Of a DNA stretch of 48,320 nucleotides, positions 27,216 to 35,676 are shown piece after piece. Numbering within the stretch: the stretch's first letter is position 1; each line of letters begins with the position of its first letter. Origin of the DNA: Bacteroidaceae bacterium (GTDB taxonomy: Bacteria > Bacteroidota > Bacteroidia > Bacteroidales > Bacteroidaceae); the NCBI GenBank assembly GCA_017559845.1, contig JAFYQQ010000069.1, positions 1 to 48,320 on the forward strand, read 5' to 3'. Made by a program: the position numbers and the translations under genes. The notes under the pieces are model-generated. The model did no database searches. It was given only the letters and a program-made list of their open reading frames with translations, and was not told the DNA's origin.

Positions 27216-28475
27216 TTAAAATATACCAATGTATGAGGCTCCTGCCCCTGTTTTGAGTTTTGCGCCTATTTCAAATCCATCGGCGTCTGCTTTTGATGCA
27301 TCAAAAATATAAACGTTACCTTCTCTGCCTACAGGGCAAAGTGCCATATAAACCTTTCCGTTTAATACTTTTGCATACTGATATTGATTAAGATACAATC
27401 CGCTTGGCACATTCATTCTGATGGCAGTCTTGTTGTATATATCTATGCGCAAAATACCCCAAGCAGCTGCTTCTTCGCTATTACCTTTTTCCGTGTCATA
27501 ATAAGTGGCATAGCCTATACCATTGCCTGCGTAAAACCAACCGAGAGCAGAAACTTCACTAGCGGCAGCTTCAGAAAGATTAAAGACATAATTGTCATCG
27601 TACTGTCCATCGTTCAATTTTAGCAGATGCGAAGCTGTTATCTGATACACATTTCCGTGTTCGTCCTGATGTGATACGGGTATTCTGTATCCGTATGTAG
27701 AACCGTTGGCCACGGCAGATTCTATTACTTTTGGATTTTCAAGCGAGGGATAATCCACAACCAGAGTTGTTGCCGGATAAGAGATATTTTTTATTTGTTC
27801 ATCTGGATTGTTCGGATTTAATTTTCTTTTTGCCACGCCATAATAGGCCTTGCCGTCTGCAATGGCAGGGGCATCTATTCTGAAAATGAATTGGTTGTTT
27901 TCCCTGTCCTTTTCAGATGTGGGAATGAGGAAAGATGCGCAAGATCCCAGGGACATATCTGACAAATCAACATCTACAATGGTGGCGGTTGCTTCTGTAT
28001 AAAGATAACCAGAGGTTTGATTATCTTCATCTGTAAACTTATTTTTCGTTGTAACGTTGTGAACAAGTGCATTCTTGTCGTTCAGTACTGTCCATCTTGG
28101 GTATTCCGTACCAACCATCAGTGCAACATTGGTTTCGTTGGTTTGGTAATAGTTTTGTCCACCTGCCACGGTAAACTTCATAATGGTTCCTCCACCGTAA
28201 TTGAGGTTATAAAGCGTTTTTCCGTCTTGGGAGGCAAATACGCGGGCTGTTCGTGTGGAGGGAACTTCAAATCCGTAATTATGAAACGATATTTCACCGT
28301 CTTTCAAGTTTTCCAAGGCTTGAACATAGGTTTCCGTATTTCCTTCAGTGCTTGTTGACAACACAACATTGAACAAGGTTTCTGCTCCGTTATCTGAAAT
28401 TTCAGCATCCAAATTTTCATTTGTACAAGCCATCACACACATGAAAAGGCAAGTACCTAACATAATCTTTTTCAT
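27216..28475 (-). CDS. xusB: DUF4374 lipoprotein, XusB-like siderophore-binding protein
   Basis: The 419-residue protein has a lipoprotein signal (GTCLFMCVMAC, C17) and an all-beta body predicted as a propeller, matching DUF4374. In Bacteroides thetaiotaomicron the XusB lipoprotein of this family binds ferric enterobactin at the outer surface. Sequence signs are repeated strand pairs such as GKTLYNLNYGGGTIMKFTV, NGIGYATYYD and GKVYMALCPVG. It lies 27 bases after the TonB receptor and 12 before the PepSY gene. The ligand of this copy is unknown. Confidence 0.82.
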   Translation of the reverse strand: MKKIMLGTCLFMCVMACTNENLDAEISDNGAETLFNVVLSTSTEGNTETYVQALENLKDGEISFHNYGFEVPSTRTARVFASQDGKTLYNLNYGGGTIMKFTVAGGQNYYQTNETNVALMVGTEYPRWTVLNDKNALVHNVTTKNKFTDEDNQTSGYLYTEATATIVDVDLSDMSLGSCASFLIPTSEKDRENNQFIFRIDAPAIADGKAYYGVAKRKLNPNNPDEQIKNISYPATTLVVDYPSLENPKVIESAVANGSTYGYRIPVSHQDEHGNVYQITASHLLKLNDGQYDDNYVFNLSEAAASEVSALGWFYAGNGIGYATYYDTEKGNSEEAAAWGILRIDIYNKTAIRMNVPSGLYLNQYQYAKVLNGKVYMALCPVGREGNVYIFDASKADADGFEIGAKLKTGAGASYIGIF

Positions 28476-28502
28476 TTTTTTACCGTATTAAATTGTTATT
28501 GT

Positions 28503-30923
28503 TTATTTTGTTATCGAATAGGATATTTTCATTAGAAACATTCTTCCCGGTTTCTGCAAAGCCCAATTGTCAAATACTTGTTCATTGAGCAGATTCTTTA
28601 CATCTGCACCAAGGCTTATCTTACTCTTGGGAAAAGTATACGTTATACCCACATCATGTACCAGTTGGCTGGGAATAATGGCTTTTCCTGCCCCTCCAAG
28701 ACTTTCCCAATTTCTATAGAATTGGTGTACATAGCTCATGTTGTAAGTAAATACTATTTGCGACTTCTTCTGTATCCAGTCTTCAGCCACGTATTCCACA
28801 TTCCAATTTCCCGTAAAGAAAGGCGTATTCCTCAATCTGTCCTTGTAGTAGATATATTCAGTTCCGTGCTTGTCATATTGCAGGTTGAAGCGGGCGTCTG
28901 TATAAGAAAGGTTCAGTTCGCTGAACAAATGGTTTCTGAAGTTGTATTTCAGTTCGGCATCTATTCCCATACTCCGTACTTTTCCCAAATTTTCATATCC
29001 GTACATTTCATCGGTGGGATTGGTCAATGTTCTTTGTATCATATCTGTTACGTCCCTGTAAAAGAGATTGATATCTGATTCTATGTGATGTCCGTTTATA
29101 TTGAATTTTCCGATAATTGCCCCCAAATTAACATTGATGCTTTTTTCTGGTTTGAGGTAATAGGAAGCCTGTATATTGTTTGTTGTGTTTCCTAATAGTT
29201 CGGTAATTCCGGGAAGTCTTGTTGCATGCTCGGCCGATGTTGTAAAGATAATTTTCTTTCCAAGACGGTAAGACAAAGCATATCCCAAACCGTAATCATT
29301 TATTGAACGAAAAATTTCTTCGGCTTGCATTACTCCGTTGTTCATTACCGGATCTGTTAATTGTACAGTCTGTCGGTACTGCTTGTAAAAGACATCAGTT
29401 TGTAATTTTCCGTCCAGAAACTTGCCGTTATAGTCAAGTCCGAAGATGACTTTATTTATTTTTCTTGTGTCAGTAAAACGCTGTTCGGCCATTGTCAGGT
29501 AAGGGTCATTTACGTCTCTGGTAAATCCATTGTATAATATATTGGCTGCCAGGGTATGTGTTGGCAAGAAATGATAGGCCATACGAGCTCTTCCCGTTAG
29601 TGTATTTTCTGTATTGGTGGCAAGTGTTGCTTTGCCCGCCTCGCCGCCGCCTTTGTTCCACTTCAGGGAATTTCCGTTTCTGTCTGTCATTATTTTTCCC
29701 AACCAGTTGTACATATAAGGCACAGTATCAATGACTTGTCTGTTTCCTCTTGACATGGTGGCGTTTACTGCTACATCCAGATTTTTAAAAATATTTTTTT
29801 TCTCGTACTGCATTTTACCCAAAAGGGTATGTTGGGTGGAGTTCCTGTTTCCATACACAACGTCCATTGTGGCTCCGTGTTGTATGTCTTTTTTCATATC
29901 AGAAAAAATAAGTCCCAATAACAGTTTGTCTGCCCAATTCACTCTGGTAAAACCGGTAGTAAAGGTAAATCCTTTTGATTGATAAGTATCATGAAACCTT
30001 TCTGCTTTTATTTTTTCTGTTTTTCCGTTTTGTGGATTGGTTATCTTTACCGCATCTCCCCAAACTTTATAATTATTGTCGCTGTGATTAAAGAATATTG
30101 TACCTTGCAGGGTAAATCCGTTTTTATCATTTCTGTAATTGGCATTCAAGTCCCACTTATGTGTATTTAACGACCCTATTGTATACGATGTTGAAAGACT
30201 TTTGGATGTGGGTTGTTTCAATACAATGTTTATGGCACCGCCCAAAGCGTCGTCTGTCAAGTGTGTAGGAACCACTCCTTTATAAACATCAATTTTTTTA
30301 ATCAATGAAGGTGGAAGACTGCTTATGGAAAATGAGTTTCCGTAATTCTCCATTGGTATGCCATCAATGAAAATGCGTACGGAATTTCCGGAAAGGCCAT
30401 TGATGTTGTATTGAATATCCGAACCGTTTCCACCGCTTTGTCTAAGTTTTACGCCCGAAGTGCGGTTGAGCAGTTCACTTGTTTGCACATTGTTCTTTTC
30501 TGCCTTCCTTGTATCAATGGAACTGATTGCAAAGCCATTTTCTCTTTCTTTTCTGCTATCCGTTTTGCCCACTATTTCCACTTCATCAAGTATGTTCACA
30601 ACCTCTTCCAGTTCTATATTCAAATTAAGGTTGAGGTTTTTTATGTCTACAATGATTTCCTTTTGTCTGTAACCGATGGACGATACTTTCAGAAGATAAG
30701 ACCCTTTCGGCACTTCAATTTCATACTCCCCCTTATCATCTGTAATACATCCTAACCCTGTCCCGTTAAGATATACCGTGGCAAATTCTATTGGTGTGTT
30801 GTCTTTTGAAGTAACTGTACCGCCAATGGTCATTCTCTCTTGTTTATTATTTGCATGAACAACGGGAAAGACAACAAGAATGCAGTATGCAGCCAAAATA
30901 CTTTTAAGCCAAAATGTTTTCAT
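28503..30923 (-). CDS. xusA: TonB-dependent receptor, XusA-like
   Basis: This 806-residue outer-membrane receptor should import a ferric siderophore using TonB energy. After the signal peptide (residues 1-25), a carboxypeptidase-regulatory-like domain spans about 30-112 (IGGTVTSKDNTPIEFATVYL). The plug follows with LNRTSGVKLRQSGGNGSDIQ, IFIDGIPMENYG and DALGGAINIVLKQP. The remaining 550 residues form a beta-barrel ending in FLMKISYSI. It lacks SusC features (no SusD partner), and the DUF4374 and PepSY genes behind it identify it as a Xus-type receptor. A -7 box lies 28 bases upstream, facing the regulator's promoter. Confidence 0.88.
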   Translation of the reverse strand: MKTFWLKSILAAYCILVVFPVVHANNKQERMTIGGTVTSKDNTPIEFATVYLNGTGLGCITDDKGEYEIEVPKGSYLLKVSSIGYRQKEIIVDIKNLNLNLNIELEEVVNILDEVEIVGKTDSRKERENGFAISSIDTRKAEKNNVQTSELLNRTSGVKLRQSGGNGSDIQYNINGLSGNSVRIFIDGIPMENYGNSFSISSLPPSLIKKIDVYKGVVPTHLTDDALGGAINIVLKQPTSKSLSTSYTIGSLNTHKWDLNANYRNDKNGFTLQGTIFFNHSDNNYKVWGDAVKITNPQNGKTEKIKAERFHDTYQSKGFTFTTGFTRVNWADKLLLGLIFSDMKKDIQHGATMDVVYGNRNSTQHTLLGKMQYEKKNIFKNLDVAVNATMSRGNRQVIDTVPYMYNWLGKIMTDRNGNSLKWNKGGGEAGKATLATNTENTLTGRARMAYHFLPTHTLAANILYNGFTRDVNDPYLTMAEQRFTDTRKINKVIFGLDYNGKFLDGKLQTDVFYKQYRQTVQLTDPVMNNGVMQAEEIFRSINDYGLGYALSYRLGKKIIFTTSAEHATRLPGITELLGNTTNNIQASYYLKPEKSINVNLGAIIGKFNINGHHIESDINLFYRDVTDMIQRTLTNPTDEMYGYENLGKVRSMGIDAELKYNFRNHLFSELNLSYTDARFNLQYDKHGTEYIYYKDRLRNTPFFTGNWNVEYVAEDWIQKKSQIVFTYNMSYVHQFYRNWESLGGAGKAIIPSQLVHDVGITYTFPKSKISLGADVKNLLNEQVFDNWALQKPGRMFLMKISYSITK

Positions 30924-30951
30924 CTTTATGTTACAATTATATTTCCGGATG

Positions 30952-30987
30952 CAAAGTTATGCCTACATTCAAACGTTTACAATACTC
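30952..30987 (-). promoter_or_regulatory. xusA promoter with a shared -33 box
   Basis: Read on the minus strand, GAGTATTGT (30979-30987), 19 bases, then TAACTTTG (30952-30959). The same 9-base box with the same 19-base spacing serves the opposite promoter. The box may be an operator or a preferred -33 sequence. Confidence 0.65.
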
Positions 30988-31034
30988 TAATTTTGGTATA
31001 ATTCAGCCAAACTGTAATCATTTTCATTATTTTG

Positions 31035-31070
31035 GAGTATTGTCTATTTATAGAAAAGTAACTATATTTG
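31035..31070 (+). promoter_or_regulatory. promoter of the hemerythrin-LuxR regulator gene
   Basis: GAGTATTGT (31035-31043), 19 bases, then TATATTTG (31063-31070), giving a leader of about 30 bases. It mirrors the xusA promoter; the boxes are 47 bases apart and inverted. Confidence 0.65.
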
Positions 31071-31104
31071 CATCTGTAAAATACGAATTTCAAGAACAGG
31101 GAAA

Positions 31105-32064
31105 ATGAACAAATCAAATAGCTACAAGCCGACAGACAAAATGCGTGATTTGGTCAAGGACAACAGTGCATTGATTCTTGTAATGGGGCGTTTTGGTATA
31201 TCGTTGGGGTTTGGCGACAAATCAGTAAGGGATGTGTGCCGTAACCACAACGTAAATGAGAATACGTTTCTGGAAGTAGCAAATTTTGTTTCGGAAAAGC
31301 AGTATAACCATAAATCTATATTGTTGCCAGCACTTATTGGTTATTTGAAGCAGGCCCACGAGTATTACTTGGATTTCAATTTGCCAAATATCCGTCGTAA
31401 ACTTATTGAGGCCATCGACTGTTCGGGAAAGGACGAGCTTGCCATGCTCATCCTCAAGTTCTATGATGAATATGTGGCCGAGGTTGGCAAACACATGGAA
31501 TATGAAAACAATGTTGTCTTTTCTTATGTAGAACAATTGTTGCAAGGCTTTCTTAACCGCAGTTTCAGTATATCGGAATTTGCCGGAAAACATGCTCCGA
31601 TAGGTTATAAACTCAAGGAATTGAAAGACATTATCATTCGTTATTATCCCGAAAAGAACAACTATCTGCTCAATCAGGTTCTTCTGGAAATAATCTTGTG
31701 CGAACAGGATATAACCTCCCATTGCATGATAGAAGACAAATTGTTTGTTCCTGCCGTGAAACTCGTTGAGCAACAATTGAAAAAGAGCGGTAAGATTCTC
31801 TATACGGATGACTCTGACAATGAAGTAACGGACAAGGAAAAACTGGATGTCCTTAGCAATCGTGAAAAGGACATTGTTGTTTGCGTTACCAAAGGAATGA
31901 ACAATAAGGAAATTGCCGACTACTTGTTCCTTTCTGTTCACACCGTAACCACCCATCGCCGCAATATATCCAACAAATTACAGATTCATACCACTGCGGG
32001 ATTGATAATTTATGCAATAGCCAATAAGTTGGTAAATATAGAAGACATCAAGCATTATAAGTGA
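31105..32064 (+). CDS. RIC/hemerythrin-like di-iron domain fused to a LuxR-type HTH
   Basis: The 319-residue protein has three parts. Residues about 12-60 (DLVKDNSALILVMGRFGISL) look like the ScdA/RIC N-terminal domain. Residues 65-225 form a hemerythrin-like bundle with likely iron ligands H85, H130, E134, H163, H206 and E210, spaced as in the RIC family (HMEYE and HCMIE are H-xxx-E pairs). Residues 247-310 are a LuxR/GerE HTH (LSNREKDIVVCVTKGMNNKE, then HTVTTHRRNISNKL). Known RIC proteins repair iron-sulfur clusters under nitrosative stress. The fusion would be a one-component sensor of iron, NO, oxygen or peroxide. It faces the xusABC-like operon and probably controls it; this is inference. 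Confidence 0.82.
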   Translation: MNKSNSYKPTDKMRDLVKDNSALILVMGRFGISLGFGDKSVRDVCRNHNVNENTFLEVANFVSEKQYNHKSILLPALIGYLKQAHEYYLDFNLPNIRRKLIEAIDCSGKDELAMLILKFYDEYVAEVGKHMEYENNVVFSYVEQLLQGFLNRSFSISEFAGKHAPIGYKLKELKDIIIRYYPEKNNYLLNQVLLEIILCEQDITSHCMIEDKLFVPAVKLVEQQLKKSGKILYTDDSDNEVTDKEKLDVLSNREKDIVVCVTKGMNNKEIADYLFLSVHTVTTHRRNISNKLQIHTTAGLIIYAIANKLVNIEDIKHYK

Positions 32065-32121
32065 TTGTTTTTTGCAATTGCAAAATGCAAAATGCAAAAC
32101 TTTTGATGGGATATAAAATAA

Positions 32122-32160
32122 TTTTCCTCCCGAGGAAAAATTATCTACCTCGGGAGGAAA
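32122..32160. repeat. A/T-flanked palindrome element, CCTCGGGAGG type, two inverted copies
   Basis: CCTCCCGAGG (32126-32135) and CCTCGGGAGG (32148-32157) are exact complements, each within T and A runs. They can form one long stem or two small ones. It lies in the convergent gap between the regulator gene and the beta-helix gene. It lacks a clean terminator T run. Confidence 0.65.
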
Positions 32161-32184
32161 AAAAACTGCCCTCCGTTGTGCGGC

Positions 32185-34353
32185 TTACCAGTCGGTAATT
32201 TTCTGTTCTTCGTAATCGTTAACCAGTTTCTTGAATGCTGCCTTCATTTCATCGTTCACTTCGGCCTTTTGTTGCCATTCCTTTGAGCCATAAACACCGG
32301 CCTTGGTGTAATCGAATACCTTGAATCCTATTTTATCGGTCAAAGCCTTGTTTTGGGGTGTGAAATCGTTTGCCAGAACATCCTTGAACTTGGGGTCTTC
32401 AACGACAGAGTGCTTGTCCTGTCCCTTTTGTTGCCATTGGTCAAAGGGCATTCCCTGGAATTCGATTTTCCGTGTTGCATCGGTACAGAAGTAACAGTTA
32501 TAGTCCGATTTGTGGCCAACGTTTCGCCAGTTTATTCCGCCCAGTACTCCACTTCTATAATATATAATGTTATTGGTAAAGGTGAACGAAAGGTGTTCTT
32601 CAACGCGCGATGCCTCCAGTTGTGTGCGAATCTGGTTGGCAAAGATGTTGTTTCTTACGATGTTTTCCTTACCATAATGTTGGTGGAAAGCGCCGCTCTT
32701 ACAGTTATAGACTAGATTGTTCTCTATGCGTATTCCGCTTGAACCTTCGTCGGTATAGAGTCCCCATCCTCCGTAGTAGAGCGAATAGATGTCGTGCAAT
32801 ACGTTGTGGCTCACCGATGTTCCTTCAGACATACCCAAGGTGTATACGCCGCCCATGTCCGAGAGTTGTGCCCAACCCAAGTGGTGGATGTGGTTATACT
32901 CGATAATATTGCGCTTGGAAGGGCTGTAGCTGTATCCCCAAACCCATCCCACAGAGATACCGGTATAGCGGAAGTCGGCAATGTCGTTGTGTGTTACCTG
33001 ATTATCCGAAGCGTTGAAGATGGTTACACCCACGGCACACGGAAAGACAAATCCTCCGTGCTGTATGATGTTGTTGTCCACCTTTATGTTACGTGTAATT
33101 TCTTCCCGGTTTTCACGGATAATGGTTTCGCCAATCTTCACTCCGCTGGCTCCCATGTCATAGATATGGCACCGTTCCACCGAACAGTCCGAACAGCCGC
33201 GCTTGAACCACATTCCACCCAATCCGGTATGTGCCACGCTGCAATCCTTGAAGTGAACATTGCGGGCAAAATTGGCTTCGATAACCGTTTCAATTGCCGC
33301 CGCGGCCTGCATCTGCGGATTTCCCTTGAAGGGAGTTATGTATGTGGCATATTCAAAATGGATATTACTGAACGTAACGTTCTCTACAAGCGATTCCATA
33401 TTCTTGCCGTCTATCTTTACAAAGCGTTGCGTAACGGGAATCTGACATGTTACGTTCTCAGGTGTTTCTCCTTGGCAGGGAATATAATACAGCCAACCAT
33501 CCTCGCATAAAATCCATTCGCCTTGGGCATCAAGGAAATTGGCATCGTTCTCGGCCACAAAACGCGAGCGGGTATTGATGTTGTTCCATGGATAAGCACC
33601 TACGGCCGCAACGTACATAACACCGTCTTTGTCAACGTGTTGAAGCGGACGACGGGTAACGTCCCACTTGTGATAGAAACTGAGCAGCGGTTGTCCCATT
33701 ACTTCTCCAATATTCAGTTTTCCTTGTGTGGGTTCAGCGGCAGATTCGCCAATATACTGCGTACGGCATTTATTGCCAAAGGGCAATATGTTCTTGGGTT
33801 TGATGCACAATACTTCCCATCCGTTAATGTCACGGCCCAAATTGGTCGAGTCAATCGTAACCATCTTAACATCTTCAATGGCGGCAAACTCGCCACGATT
33901 GGGGCTTTGGGCACGGAAACGCCTTTCGCCGTTTATGTAAATCTGTTCAAAACGCATCCCGTAGCGCGCCACTTCGGGAATGTGTACCTTCCACAAATTT
34001 TCACTCACAACATTGAATTTGGCTGTCTTCATACCACCGGACATAACGCTTCGTCCATTCGTATCTCCTCGGAATTCAATGGGTTTCTTCAGTCTGCTGT
34101 CTATCGTAAGAACCTCAAATGCAGTATATTCACCGGCAGCCACGTTTACCACAAAACCTTCTATATCTTCATCATCCTGCAGCATGATAGCCTTTTCCAA
34201 CGCTCCTTGCAACGAAGCAAGCGGCTTCCTTTTACTGCCCTGATTTGCATCATTTCCCGATGTTGTTACGTATAACTGACGCACCGTTCCTGTTGCGTTT
34301 ATACTTTGCACCAAAGCAATTGTCAATGTAAGAAGAAAGAAAAGTCTTTTCAT
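32185..34353 (-). CDS. secreted right-handed beta-helix protein, probably GH141-like glycosidase
   Basis: The 722-residue product has a signal peptide (KRLFFLLTLTIALVQSINATG) and a start of the form YVTTSGNDANQGSKRKPLAS, typical of beta-helix carbohydrate enzymes. The repeats continue through VGWVWGYSYSPSKRNIIEYN, LGWAQLSDMGGVYTLGMSEG and GGWGLYTDEGSSGIRIENN. The layout resembles GH141, whose founding member is an alpha-L-fucosidase acting on rhamnogalacturonan II; GH110-like or lyase-like relatives remain possible. No SusCD or other CAZyme gene is near, so it is an orphan. TAACTTTG at 34396-34403 with CTTG 20 bases upstream is a promoter. Confidence 0.65.
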   Translation of the reverse strand: MKRLFFLLTLTIALVQSINATGTVRQLYVTTSGNDANQGSKRKPLASLQGALEKAIMLQDDEDIEGFVVNVAAGEYTAFEVLTIDSRLKKPIEFRGDTNGRSVMSGGMKTAKFNVVSENLWKVHIPEVARYGMRFEQIYINGERRFRAQSPNRGEFAAIEDVKMVTIDSTNLGRDINGWEVLCIKPKNILPFGNKCRTQYIGESAAEPTQGKLNIGEVMGQPLLSFYHKWDVTRRPLQHVDKDGVMYVAAVGAYPWNNINTRSRFVAENDANFLDAQGEWILCEDGWLYYIPCQGETPENVTCQIPVTQRFVKIDGKNMESLVENVTFSNIHFEYATYITPFKGNPQMQAAAAIETVIEANFARNVHFKDCSVAHTGLGGMWFKRGCSDCSVERCHIYDMGASGVKIGETIIRENREEITRNIKVDNNIIQHGGFVFPCAVGVTIFNASDNQVTHNDIADFRYTGISVGWVWGYSYSPSKRNIIEYNHIHHLGWAQLSDMGGVYTLGMSEGTSVSHNVLHDIYSLYYGGWGLYTDEGSSGIRIENNLVYNCKSGAFHQHYGKENIVRNNIFANQIRTQLEASRVEEHLSFTFTNNIIYYRSGVLGGINWRNVGHKSDYNCYFCTDATRKIEFQGMPFDQWQQKGQDKHSVVEDPKFKDVLANDFTPQNKALTDKIGFKVFDYTKAGVYGSKEWQQKAEVNDEMKAAFKKLVNDYEEQKITDW

Positions 34354-34395
34354 GCCTATGTTTTTAATGGTTTGAAAATTTCGCTGTATTTAAGG

Positions 34396-34427
34396 CAAAG
34401 TTAGTGTTTCCTTTTCAATTGTGCAAG
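34396..34427 (-). promoter_or_regulatory. promoter of the beta-helix gene
   Basis: Minus-strand CTTG (34424-34427), 20 bases, TAACTTTG (34396-34403). The leader would be about 40 bases. Confidence 0.5.
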
Positions 34428-34487
34428 AAATGAAAAAGAAAGTGTCTTTTTGTTTCCTCACCACAGATATCTTTGAATAATTTGTCA

Positions 34488-34560
34488 TAACTTTGCATAT
34501 GCCTACTTGAACGGACAAGGAAAAGAACGGGAGCTTGTCCCTTTTCATCCTTGTCGGGAC
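34488..34560 (+). promoter_or_regulatory. promoter and foldable leader of the flavin reductase-crcB operon
   Basis: TAACTTTG (34488-34495) is a perfect -7 box, so the transcript should begin near 34500. Its first 60 bases hold three segments: GGACAAGG (34513-34520), CTTGTCCC (34534-34541) and CCTTGTCGGGAC (34549-34560). The first can pair with either of the others, and the second with GGGAC in the third, so folds exclude each other as in attenuators. It does not match the fluoride riboswitch. The rest of the gap, 34561-34675, shows nothing further. Confidence 0.5.
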
Positions 34561-34675
34561 AAAATATGACTAAAGATAAAATAGTCAACAAGTATTTGAA
34601 ATAAGGTTTAACCCAGTTAACCGATACTACAAATAAGAAAAACAACAGTCAACTAAAATCGTTAACATACAAAAA

Positions 34676-35239
34676 ATGAAGAGTTTGGGACAAAAGTCGT
34701 GGATGCTTCCACAACCGGTGTTAATCATCGGGACATATAATGATGACGGCACGCCAAATGCCATGAATGCTGCTTGGGGCGGCCAGTGGGATGCGGGGGA
34801 GATTGTCATATCGATGGGGGCGCATGCCACAACAGAGAACTTGAATCGTTGTGGCGATTTCACGGTTGCGTTTGCAACCAGAGAAACCATGGTGGCCGCA
34901 GATTTTGTTGGCATTGTCAGTGCCAAGAATGACCCGCAGAAGATGCAGAAGACGGGTTGGACGGCTATGGAATCGGCATATGTGAACGCGCCTGTATTTG
35001 CCGAGTTCCCAATGACTATGGAGTGCCGCATCCGCAGGAAGATTGACGAGAGCGAAGAAGGGTACTATATTGTGGCGGAAATTGTCAATATCCTGGTGAA
35101 CGAAACTTACCTTGCCCAGGATGGAAAACCCGATGTGGAGAAAATGCAGCTCATCACGTACGACCCTATCCATCATGCTTACATCGGTCTGGGCGAGCGT
35201 GTCGGCAACGCTTTTTCTGACGGCAAGCAGTTGAAATAA
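34676..35239 (+). CDS. flavin reductase-like, FMN-binding split-barrel protein
   Basis: The 187-residue protein has the start and blocks of the flavin reductase-like split-barrel family: LPQPVLIIGTYNDDGTPNAM, MGAHATTENLNRCGDFTVA, and a conserved GERVGNAFSDGK end. Such proteins bind FMN and reduce flavins or act as flavin-dependent oxidoreductases; the donor and the partner are unknown. It precedes crcB by 27 bases behind a leader with alternative folds. No fluoride link of the flavin protein is known to me. Confidence 0.82.
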   Translation: MKSLGQKSWMLPQPVLIIGTYNDDGTPNAMNAAWGGQWDAGEIVISMGAHATTENLNRCGDFTVAFATRETMVAADFVGIVSAKNDPQKMQKTGWTAMESAYVNAPVFAEFPMTMECRIRRKIDESEEGYYIVAEIVNILVNETYLAQDGKPDVEKMQLITYDPIHHAYIGLGERVGNAFSDGKQLK

Positions 35240-35266
35240 CCCTCTATACATACACACATTACACCA

Positions 35267-35638
35267 ATGTTAAAGTCGTTGTTAATTGTTGGCTTGGGCA
35301 GCTTTATTGGCGGTGTCCTCAGGTATGCCTTATCCATCTACATAAAAAACAATTGCAGCCAGGGTTTTCCGTGGGGCACGTTGCTTGTTAATCTGATGGG
35401 ATGTCTTGTTATGGGCTTAATCCTTGCCTTGTTCAGAGAAAACGGATCCACAGGCAATATGTGGTGTCTGCTGTTGACAACCGGTCTGTGTGGCGGATTT
35501 ACAACCTTTTCCACTTTCTCTTGCGAAAGTTTCCAAATGTTGCAAAGCGGAGATTTTGCCACCTTGGCCCTTTATCTGGCATCGAATCTTATTGGCGGAA
35601 TCCTGTTGATAGGATTGGGCTATTGGCTTGTTCGGTAA
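35267..35638 (+). CDS. crcB: CrcB/Fluc fluoride channel
   Basis: The 123-residue membrane protein has four hydrophobic segments (LLIVGLGSFIGGVLRYAL, LVNLMGCLVMGLILALF, WCLLLTTGLCGGFTTFSTFS, LALYLASNLIGGILLIGLG). GGFTTFSTFS is the Fluc signature containing the Phe box and the central sodium site. As a dual-topology dimer it exports fluoride from the cytosol. It is second in an operon after the flavin reductase-like gene. No fluoride riboswitch of the crcB-motif type was seen upstream. Confidence 0.95.
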   Translation: MLKSLLIVGLGSFIGGVLRYALSIYIKNNCSQGFPWGTLLVNLMGCLVMGLILALFRENGSTGNMWCLLLTTGLCGGFTTFSTFSCESFQMLQSGDFATLALYLASNLIGGILLIGLGYWLVR

Positions 35639-35676
35639 GCCGGAGAGCAGAAAGGTTGTCTAAAGTAATAATTGTG

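Noticed and set aside
34500..34675. Fluoride riboswitch upstream of crcB
   Set aside because: The conserved bases of the crcB motif were not found; only generic alternative stems were seen.
35401..35676. N-terminal extension of the AraC-family gene
   Set aside because: The extra 92 residues lie inside crcB in another frame. ATG at 35677 begins the conserved N-terminal domain.
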